Source: a virus. From it: a stretch of 26,355 nt of DNA. Both the position numbers and the translations under genes were made by a program. The notes beneath the pieces were generated by a model, which did not search any database, was not told the DNA's origin, and saw only the letters and a program-made list of their open reading frames with translations. Shown here one piece after another: positions 20,688 to 26,355 of this stretch. Numbering within the stretch: position 1 is the stretch's first letter; the number at the start of each line of letters is the position of its first letter. The DNA is taken from IMG/VR virus record IMGVR_UViG_3300009161_000195, positions 1 to 26,355 of that record; one strand, given 5' to 3'.

Positions 20688-21272
20688 ATGCCCGGCGTAT
20701 CTTGGCTACAAACCCTTAACAACTCACCGATTGACGGAACTGCGCTTGCAACCAGCACGGTTGCGACTTCGCTGCTCCCCGCGATTGCAAAACCAACCCT
20801 GCCCGCGAACTACTTTACCTCGGCGGGGAAACTGTTCAAGCTGCGCGCTTCAGGCCGGATCAGCACGGTGGTTACTACGCCGGGAACGCTGACGCTGGAT
20901 ATGCGGTTTGGTTCGGTGGTTGTGTTCAACGGCGGCGCAATGACGCTAAACATTGTCGCCAAAACAAACGTTGGGTGGGTGCTGGATGTGGACATTACCG
21001 TTCGCGCCGTTGGCGCAACCACTACGGCAAACGTGATCGGGCAGGGGCTGTGGACTTCTGAAGCGGTAATCGGCGCTCCGTTGCCTACTGCGGGCGGCGC
21101 GACAAGCCATGTGCTGCCCTACAACACGGCCCCGGTGGTCGGGACAGGTTTTGATAGTACGGCGGCGTTCGTCGTTGACCTGTTTGGCACTTGGTCGGTT
21201 TCAAACGCGGCAAACTCGATTACCTGCCACCAGTTCGCATTGATTGATATGAACATGGGGGCCGCAGCATGA
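20688..21272 (+). CDS. Beta-rich virion protein (194 aa)
   Basis: 194 residues. LRASGRISTVVTTPGTLTLD, FGSVVVFNGGAMTLNIVAKT and DLFGTWSVSNAANSITCHQF resemble a family of environmental phage structural proteins with a jelly-roll-like fold. AAGGAG just upstream supports the start. It ends with ATGA into the next gene. Likely a capsid or head-fibre component; no enzyme motif. Confidence 0.65.
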   Translation: MPGVSWLQTLNNSPIDGTALATSTVATSLLPAIAKPTLPANYFTSAGKLFKLRASGRISTVVTTPGTLTLDMRFGSVVVFNGGAMTLNIVAKTNVGWVLDVDITVRAVGATTTANVIGQGLWTSEAVIGAPLPTAGGATSHVLPYNTAPVVGTGFDSTAAFVVDLFGTWSVSNAANSITCHQFALIDMNMGAAA

Positions 21273-21880
21273 CGAGTCGGGTTATCCCGTGGCACGTTCC
21301 GTTGGATGAACAATGGGACGAATCAAAGAAACGTGCGCGGCGGTGGATTAACACCGCAATGGCAGCGTGGGGCGGGACAACCGCTACCAGCTACACCTCG
21401 CTTTCCGCAAACGCGGCGGATTTGCCTTCCGTGTCAATTCCCACAGACCCGTTTTTGCGTATCTATGTGCGCGTTGCGGGGTATACGGTTTCGGGTTTCG
21501 CTCGACTGCAATTTAACGGTGATACGGGTACAACCGCTTATTCCTACACGGTCAGCACGTTGGCACCGGCTGGGACGTTTACGACCAAGACCGCCGTTGC
21601 TACGTCCGCTGCGGGGATTGTCGTGTCTGCGGTTGCCATTGCTGGCCCCCGGTCGCTGATGGTGTTTGATGTCCGCAACCTCAACGGTCAGGCTCATGGT
21701 GTCAGTTATCAATCTGCGGACGTAAGCGAAACCGCCGCTACTGCGCCTAGCATCACTACCGGCGCGGGGATTTGGACAACGACTTCGCAAATCAACCGGG
21801 TCAACTTGAACGTAGGCGAAAACGGTGGGCTGTTAATTTCTGGCACGGATATGCTTATCGTAGGGTTTAGCAGCCAGTAA
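21269..21880 (+). CDS. Beta-rich virion protein (203 aa)
   Basis: 203 residues. A short basic N-terminal helix (DEQWDESKKRARRWINTAMA) is followed by beta-rich G/T/S/V sequence (YVRVAGYTVSGFARLQFNGD; VRNLNGQAHGVSYQSADVSE; VGENGGLLISGTDMLIVGF). The layout is close to that of the preceding gene, suggesting related folds, though I see no strong sequence identity. The start overlaps the upstream stop as ATGA. Probable surface protein. Confidence 0.6.
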   Translation: MTSRVIPWHVPLDEQWDESKKRARRWINTAMAAWGGTTATSYTSLSANAADLPSVSIPTDPFLRIYVRVAGYTVSGFARLQFNGDTGTTAYSYTVSTLAPAGTFTTKTAVATSAAGIVVSAVAIAGPRSLMVFDVRNLNGQAHGVSYQSADVSETAATAPSITTGAGIWTTTSQINRVNLNVGENGGLLISGTDMLIVGFSSQ

Positions 21881-22287
21881 TGGGCGCGCAGTTCGTCAGA
21901 GGACGAAACCCAGGGGTTATGATGGCCGGCCACGGGGCTGTGCGGACTCTTTACCGTCATCCGAAAAGTTTGGGTAGAACTCCCGGCGATTGGCTCAAAA
22001 AAGTACCGGAATTTATCCGGCCTCAATATAAAGGCAATTTTACAATCAACACCGTGGCCCCGGTGGGGGTCACAAAGGACAGTTCCGGCGTTGCGTTGCC
22101 AAATTGCCGAGTGGATTTGTTTAAGGCAGATGCCACACAAACGTACATTGCAACCACTTACAGCGATGCCAGCGGGAACTATTCGTTTACCGTTGGCAGC
22201 AACGCGGGGTATTTTTTCTGTAGGGCGTACCTGCCGGGTTCCCCGGACGTAGCCGGAACAACGACTGATACCGTAGTCGCGGTGTAG
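21880..22287 (+). CDS. Protein with carboxypeptidase-regulatory-like beta domain
   Basis: 135 residues from an ATG that overlaps the previous stop (TAATG). After a basic, glycine-containing N-terminal 50 residues, the C-terminal part GVALPNCRVDLFKADATQTY...YSDASGNYSFTVGSNAGYFF is the pattern of small Ig-like 'regulatory' domains (CarboxypepD_reg-like), where P, G and YSF mark the fold. Such domains often decorate phage heads and fibres. A surface role is inferred. Confidence 0.6.
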   Translation: MGAQFVRGRNPGVMMAGHGAVRTLYRHPKSLGRTPGDWLKKVPEFIRPQYKGNFTINTVAPVGVTKDSSGVALPNCRVDLFKADATQTYIATTYSDASGNYSFTVGSNAGYFFCRAYLPGSPDVAGTTTDTVVAV

Positions 22288-22289
22288 TC

Positions 22290-23456
22290 ATGCCGGATAT
22301 TTTCCTCTACACAGGGGAAACAAACCCGAATGATATTGTACTGTCCGATCCGACAGTACCAAGGGGCGGGGGCGGAGTAACCCACGCAACTACCGGGGCG
22401 CTAATTGGCTCCGGTTCGGCCATCGTTGGGGCGGCAAACAGGTTTGTAGCCCACATCACGACGGGCGCTCTGACCGGCCCCGGTTCGGTAGTTGTAGGGG
22501 CTTCAACTAGGTTCCGAACTCACGCCACCACGGGCGCTCTGGTCGGCTCCGGTTCGACAATTGCAGGGTCAGCTAACCATTCCCCCGCCGCCGTCCCTCA
22601 TACAACCACCGGGGCGCTTACGGGGCCTGGATCGGTCGTTGTTGGCGTTTCCAGAAGGTTCCGCGCACACCCGACTACCGGCACTCTGACGGGGGCGGGG
22701 TCGGTCATTGTCGGGTCGGCTAACCGCTCACCCGTTGCTGTTCCGCACACGACCACCGGAGCGTTGACCGGCCAAGGGTCTGCGGTTTCTGGAACCTCAA
22801 GCCGATTCCGCGCCCATGCAACCACCGGAACCCTGACAGGCGCGGGCGCGGCCCTGTCTGGAGTTGCTCGCCACAACACGCCACACCCGACCACGGGGAC
22901 GCTGACCGGGGCTGGATCCACGATTGCTGGCGCGGCAAAACGCTTTGTTCCCCACGACACTACCGGAAGCCTGGTCGGGGCAGGGTCGGTGGTCATTGGT
23001 GCGGCATTCCGCTCGGCGGGGCCGGTTCCGCACGATACAAGCGGAACACTGATTGGATCAGGTTCTACCGTAGATGGGACTGCGGCGCGGTTCCGAGTTT
23101 ATGACACGACAGGGAATTTAACGGGCGCTGGCTCTGTTATTACCGGAGAAAGTCTTAAAACAAGCATTTTCATTACCGACTTTCACGATGGGGATTACCG
23201 CAAAAAGAAGATAAAGGGAGAGCGAAATGCGGAAATTCGTCGTAGAAAGCAAATTGAGGAGGCTTATGAAATACTGGTCGAAGGTCGGCCAACAGTCGCA
23301 GCGGCAATCGTTGAACCGTATATTAGCAACACAATCCAAAAAACGGCCAATCCTCCTATAGATTTTGGCGCTTTTATGGCCGATTTGGAAAGGGTAGAAT
23401 GGCTATTGAACGAGTATATTGAGCTTGATGATGAGGAGGTTTTGACTTTGCTATGA
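22290..23456 (+). CDS. Protein with 11 tandem HxTTGxLxGxGS repeats
   Basis: 388 residues. After about 30 leader residues with a GGGG stretch, 11 repeats of 23 residues (four of them lengthened to 26 by an added VP-type linker in repeats 3, 5 and 9, and a similar variation) run from about residue 32 to 288. Consensus: H-x-T-T-G-x-L-x-G-x-G-S-x-x-x-G-x-A-x-R-F-x-x. Alternating small residues and periodic glycine suggest a repeated beta hairpin or solenoid. The last 100 residues (KKKIKGERNAEIRRRKQIEE, then EPYI and an acidic end EDDE-like) form a helical domain. It may be a head fibre or trimerised spacer. I know similar repeats only from hypothetical phage proteins. Confidence 0.65.
   Translation: MPDIFLYTGETNPNDIVLSDPTVPRGGGGVTHATTGALIGSGSAIVGAANRFVAHITTGALTGPGSVVVGASTRFRTHATTGALVGSGSTIAGSANHSPAAVPHTTTGALTGPGSVVVGVSRRFRAHPTTGTLTGAGSVIVGSANRSPVAVPHTTTGALTGQGSAVSGTSSRFRAHATTGTLTGAGAALSGVARHNTPHPTTGTLTGAGSTIAGAAKRFVPHDTTGSLVGAGSVVIGAAFRSAGPVPHDTSGTLIGSGSTVDGTAARFRVYDTTGNLTGAGSVITGESLKTSIFITDFHDGDYRKKKIKGERNAEIRRRKQIEEAYEILVEGRPTVAAAIVEPYISNTIQKTANPPIDFGAFMADLERVEWLLNEYIELDDEEVLTLL
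22383..23153 (+). repeat. Eleven tandem ~69/78-bp coding repeats
   Basis: The DNA repeats the 69-base unit (78 where the linker is longer) that encodes HxTTGxLxGxGSxxxG. Units 3 to 6 alternate 78 and 69 bases, so a 147-base higher-order unit was probably duplicated. Copies differ at many third positions, which indicates old divergence followed by protein-level conservation. Read as a CDS the frame is uninterrupted. Confidence 0.75.
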
Positions 23457-23776
23457 GAAAAACATGGATTTACATCGATGGCGTAGCGGTAGAAAAAGGC
23501 AATTATGAACCAGATCACCACTACATCATGCCGGACATCCAGCCGTATCAGTCTATGGTCGATGGCAGCATGATCACCAGCCGCAGCAAACACAGGGAAC
23601 ACTTGCGGGAACATAACTGTTTTGAGGTAGGGAATGAGCGTATGGAGAGCAAACCCGCACCCGTTCAGGACACCCGCAAAGAGGTATTAAAAGCGCAATT
23701 GTCAAATATGACGCACTCGCAAGCGAACAAAATACTTAACAAGCTGCGTGATGATATTCGTTTTACCCGTAGTTAA
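23453..23776 (+). CDS. Conserved phage head-region protein (107 aa)
   Basis: 107 residues. TWIYIDGVAVEKGNYEPDHH, then MPDIQPYQSMVDGSMITSRS and SKHREHLREHNCFEVGNERM are a conserved pattern directly upstream of many phage scaffold genes. The His/Cys-containing HREHLREHNC could bind a metal. The C-terminal part is helical. The ATG overlaps the previous stop. Function unknown; assembly role inferred from position. Confidence 0.65.
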   Translation: MRKTWIYIDGVAVEKGNYEPDHHYIMPDIQPYQSMVDGSMITSRSKHREHLREHNCFEVGNERMESKPAPVQDTRKEVLKAQLSNMTHSQANKILNKLRDDIRFTRS

Positions 23777-23797
23777 ACCCCCACAGGGAGTAAAGAA

Positions 23798-24781
23798 ATG
23801 GCAGACCTAAATGAAATTGTTCCGGTAGAGAATGCAGATGCAAGGCGTGATTTGCTTGCACAGCAGTTTGATGAGGTAGAAGCGGCTCCGGCGGTTGAAC
23901 CCGCACGTGCACGCGACGATACGGGCAAGTATGCGAAAGCCGCGCCTGAAGCGGCTCCAGCAGCCCCGGAGGTAGTCGATGAACCCGTCTGGAAACGCCC
24001 GCCCGCAAGCTGGAAAAAGGATTACCACGAGGTCTGGCAAGGCGCTGATGATAAGCTAAAGGAATACGCTTACCAGCGGGAAGAACAGATGAAAGCGGGT
24101 ACTGAGCCGCTGAAGTTAAAAGCGCAATACGCCGATGAGATGCAATCGATAATTGCGCCGTATATGCAGACGATTACGGGGTTGGGAATCGATGCGCCAA
24201 AAGCGGTTAAGGCGCTCATGGAGGCCGACCATATCCTGCGAACTAGCCAACCCCATGAAAAGCAGCAATATTTCGCTAGACTTGCACAGAGTTATGGCGT
24301 AAATTTGTCCGATATGGGTGGTTTGCCACAACAAACCCCTGTTGATCCGCAGTTTTATGCACTTCAAAACGAACTAAATTCTGTTCGTGGCGAGGTACAG
24401 AACTGGAAGCAGCAGCAGGAGCAGCAGCAGAACCAAGTTTTATTGGGGGAGATAAATCAATTCTCCCAAAAAGCAGAGCATTTTGAAGAAGCACGGCCTG
24501 TAATGATCCAACTCCTACAGAGTGGCGTTGCGACCGATTTGCAAGATGCTTACGAAAAAGCGGTACGCCTTGATCCAGGTCTTTTTGAAACCGTTCACGC
24601 GGGCCAACAAGCTCAAGCGGAAGCGGCGAAAAGGGCTGGTGCTGATAAGGCCGCGAAAGCGGCAAGGGCGGCGGCGGTTAGTGTGCGAGGCTCCACACCC
24701 GGAGCAGCTACGCAATCCAAAGCGCAAGATCGTCGGACGTTACTTGCCGAGCAGTTTGAGGGCTTAAGCGACCGACTTTAA
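23798..24781 (+). CDS. Scaffolding protein
   Basis: 327 residues, acidic and helical. After a disordered A/E/P-rich start (to about residue 70), WKRPPASWKKDYHEVW and a long helical body follow, with a Q-rich coiled coil (WKQQQEQQQNQ, about 203-213) and a basic A/K-rich end around residue 280-300 that would bind the coat protein. ARRDLLAQQFDEVE near the N-terminus is echoed by DRRTLLAEQFEGLS at the C-terminus. Scaffolds of this type fill the procapsid and leave before packaging. The capsid gene follows 23 bases later. Confidence 0.8.
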   Translation: MADLNEIVPVENADARRDLLAQQFDEVEAAPAVEPARARDDTGKYAKAAPEAAPAAPEVVDEPVWKRPPASWKKDYHEVWQGADDKLKEYAYQREEQMKAGTEPLKLKAQYADEMQSIIAPYMQTITGLGIDAPKAVKALMEADHILRTSQPHEKQQYFARLAQSYGVNLSDMGGLPQQTPVDPQFYALQNELNSVRGEVQNWKQQQEQQQNQVLLGEINQFSQKAEHFEEARPVMIQLLQSGVATDLQDAYEKAVRLDPGLFETVHAGQQAQAEAAKRAGADKAAKAARAAAVSVRGSTPGAATQSKAQDRRTLLAEQFEGLSDRL

Positions 24782-24804
24782 TTCACTTTCTAAGGAGCTA
24801 AAAA

Positions 24805-25806
24805 ATGGCTTTTGCCAATAGTTCTGTTAGTGACATCATTGCGACCAACATTCAAAGTCGCTCGGGTGAGCTGGCAGACAACGTAACAAACAACAACGCA
24901 CTCTTGCGCCGCCTGAAAGAACGCGGGAATGTCAAAACATTCTCCGGCGGTAACGTAATCCTGCAAGAGATTATGTACAACGATTCGACAACGAACAACA
25001 CCAATAGCTATAGTGGCTATGAAGTGCTGAACGTGTCGCAAAACAGCCCCATCTCGGCGGCGCAGTTTGGTATCACCCAGTATGCGTCGGCGGTTTCGAT
25101 TAGCGGTCTGGAAATGATCCAAAACAGCGGCAAAGAGGCGATCATCGACCTGCTCGACGGTCGCATGAATGTGGCCGAAGCGCAACTGGCTAACCGTATC
25201 GGTGGGGATATTTATCTGGACGGAACCGGCAACAGCGGAAAGAACATCACGGGCCTCGGCGCTGCCGTTCCTGATGCTCCTTCGTCGGGAACCTACGGCG
25301 GTATCAACCGTGCAACTTACTCGTTTTGGCAGTCCGTGGCCTATTCGGGCGTAACGAACGGCGGTGCTGCGGTTACGGCTTCCAACATTCAGCAGTACAT
25401 GGATTCTCTGGCCGTGCAACTGATTCGCGGAACCGATAAGCCTGACCTGATCGTTGCAGATAATATTTTTTACCGTCTGTATCTCCAGTCCTTGCAGTCG
25501 ATTCAGCGCATCTCGGATAGCGGTAATTCGTCTGCCGGTGCTGGTTTCGCCTCGCTGAAATACTATGGCGCTGGTATGGCTTCCGATGTGGTGCTGGACG
25601 GCGGTATCGGTTCGGCTGCTACTGCAAGCCACATGTGGTTTTTGAACACGAAATATATGATGTTCAGGCCGCACGCAGACCGTAACTTCGTTCCGATTGG
25701 CGGCGAACGGCAGGCGGTCAATCAGGACGCCATCGTTAAGCTGATCGGGTGGGCGGGCAATTTGACGAGCAGCGGGCCGCAGTTTTGCGGCGTGTTGATC
25801 GCCTAA
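24805..25806 (+). CDS. Major capsid protein
   Basis: 333 residues. The N-terminus (MAFANSSVSDIIATNIQSRS) and helix ADNVTNNNALLRRLKERGNV, then the strand-rich body (GYEVLNVSQNSPISAAQFG) and a C-terminal KYMMFRPHADRNFVPIGGER region match an HK97-fold coat protein of the kind annotated in many podovirus-like phages. AAGGAG 7 bases before ATG is strong. It follows the scaffold in the usual order. A strong capsid gene is also suggested by its even codon use. Confidence 0.88.
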   Translation: MAFANSSVSDIIATNIQSRSGELADNVTNNNALLRRLKERGNVKTFSGGNVILQEIMYNDSTTNNTNSYSGYEVLNVSQNSPISAAQFGITQYASAVSISGLEMIQNSGKEAIIDLLDGRMNVAEAQLANRIGGDIYLDGTGNSGKNITGLGAAVPDAPSSGTYGGINRATYSFWQSVAYSGVTNGGAAVTASNIQQYMDSLAVQLIRGTDKPDLIVADNIFYRLYLQSLQSIQRISDSGNSSAGAGFASLKYYGAGMASDVVLDGGIGSAATASHMWFLNTKYMMFRPHADRNFVPIGGERQAVNQDAIVKLIGWAGNLTSSGPQFCGVLIA

Positions 25807-25818
25807 AGGAGAAAACAC

Positions 25819-26355
25819 ATGGCCTACACTTTTGCAGAAAATCAAGCCGGTCTGCTTCAGATCGCAAACATCGACACGGGTGTTACTTCGCCTAGTGGCG
25901 TTTCGACGGGTGTTACTACCGTTATCCCCACCCCGCCTAACGTCCTTGGTAAGATCGTGCGTGCTGACGATCCGACCTATGGCGAGGGCGAGTTTATCCT
26001 GCTGGTTGGGGTAGCTTCAACGGTGGTCGGTTCGTTGGTTAGCTACAACGCGACGACTTATCAAACCGCGCTATCCGTCAATACTGCTGTTCAGGCTTGC
26101 CCCGTAGCGGTTGCTATGTCGGCAAATCTGGCTGGCACGTTCGGCTGGTATCAAATCGCTGGTAATGCGGTCATCAAGAAAACGGCAGTCGCGGTTACTC
26201 CGCAAGTGACGCTTTTCCTGTCTGCTACTGCCGGTCGTATTAAGGTTCTTGCCTCTGCGGGTCTGCAAGTTGTCGCAGCTCGTTCGGCAAACCTGGCTAC
26301 GATTGCCGCAACCGTTTCGACGGTCACGGTGACGATTAACCGTCCGCACCTGCAA
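25819..26355 (+). CDS. Head decoration-like protein (cut at window end)
   Basis: 179 residues visible, open to the last base. AAAGGAG 8 bases before the ATG and position after the capsid gene support it. The sequence is beta-rich (VLGKIVRADDPTYGEGEFIL, LVGVASTVVGSLVSYNATTY, and an LFLSATAGRIKVLAS segment), like head-stabilising or decoration proteins that bind coat capsomers. The C-terminus is missing, so length and domain end are unknown. Confidence 0.7.
   Translation, partial: MAYTFAENQAGLLQIANIDTGVTSPSGVSTGVTTVIPTPPNVLGKIVRADDPTYGEGEFILLVGVASTVVGSLVSYNATTYQTALSVNTAVQACPVAVAMSANLAGTFGWYQIAGNAVIKKTAVAVTPQVTLFLSATAGRIKVLASAGLQVVAARSANLATIAATVSTVTVTINRPHLQ

Noticed and set aside
22383-23153. 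Repeats resembling a CRISPR-like or satellite array
   Set aside because: The repeats keep one reading frame and encode a regular protein repeat; units are contiguous with no unique spacers.
24790-25845. Long antisense frame of 351 codons opposite the capsid gene
   Set aside because: It mirrors the capsid gene over its full length, has no recognisable domains, and arises from the even codon bias of the strong sense gene.

Overview
The window is part of the genome of a tailed double-stranded DNA phage, or a prophage-like copy of one. The evidence is a terminase large subunit, a long portal protein, a scaffold and a major capsid protein in conserved order, together with a lysis cassette and a compact phage replication and recombination set. 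The nested Rz/Rz1 spanin pair indicates a Gram-negative host. Genes are packed with ATGA, GTGA or TAATG junctions, mostly with good Shine-Dalgarno (SD) sites. A 762-residue portal with a long coiled-coil tail, a separate scaffold and no tape-measure gene in view suggest a short-tailed (podovirus-like) virion, but this is inference because the tail genes lie outside the window. No integrase, CI-like repressor or tRNA was found. A proteobacterial host is likely; anything finer would be a guess.

Layout. (1) Positions 1-2885, rightward: a tail-fibre-like protein, a DUF7338-like protein and a lysis cassette (one-helix membrane protein, DUF5675 protein as endolysin candidate, Rz with embedded Rz1, and a 33-residue membrane peptide). 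(2) Positions 9375-2875, leftward: one coupled operon of 17 genes. It holds four small genes, ERF annealase, YqaJ-type exonuclease, SSB, a small conserved protein, a UDP-glucuronate decarboxylase, a glycosyltransferase of the TET/JBP-associated type, and seven small accessory genes, including hidden membrane microproteins. (3) Positions 9376-9521: a divergent control region with two good sigma70-type promoters and inverted repeats. (4) Positions 9522-14185, rightward: two small helix-turn-helix proteins, NinB, a Ref-like HNH nuclease, a membrane protein, a PD-(D/E)XK-like endonuclease, a structured leader RNA, a DUF1376 replication protein whose gene carries iterons, a primase zinc-finger protein, a DnaB-like helicase and a second nuclease-like protein. 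(5) Positions 14186-26355, rightward: a structured intergenic segment, DUF5856 protein, terminase, a glycosyltransferase/FkbM methyltransferase pair, portal, a run of glycine/threonine-rich beta proteins including one with 11 tandem repeats, scaffold, capsid and a head decoration-like protein cut by the window end.

How the parts may work together. DUF1376 protein, primase zinc finger and helicase would start replication at the iterons inside the DUF1376 gene. ERF, YqaJ, SSB, NinB and the Ref-like nuclease would handle recombination. The sugar-nucleotide enzyme and glycosyltransferase sit in the same coupled operon as the recombination genes, so the best candidate for an undescribed system is glycosylation of phage DNA with a pentose, possibly xylose. 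A second glycan module (GT plus FkbM) lies among the virion genes and may decorate the particle. Neither assignment is proven from sequence alone.
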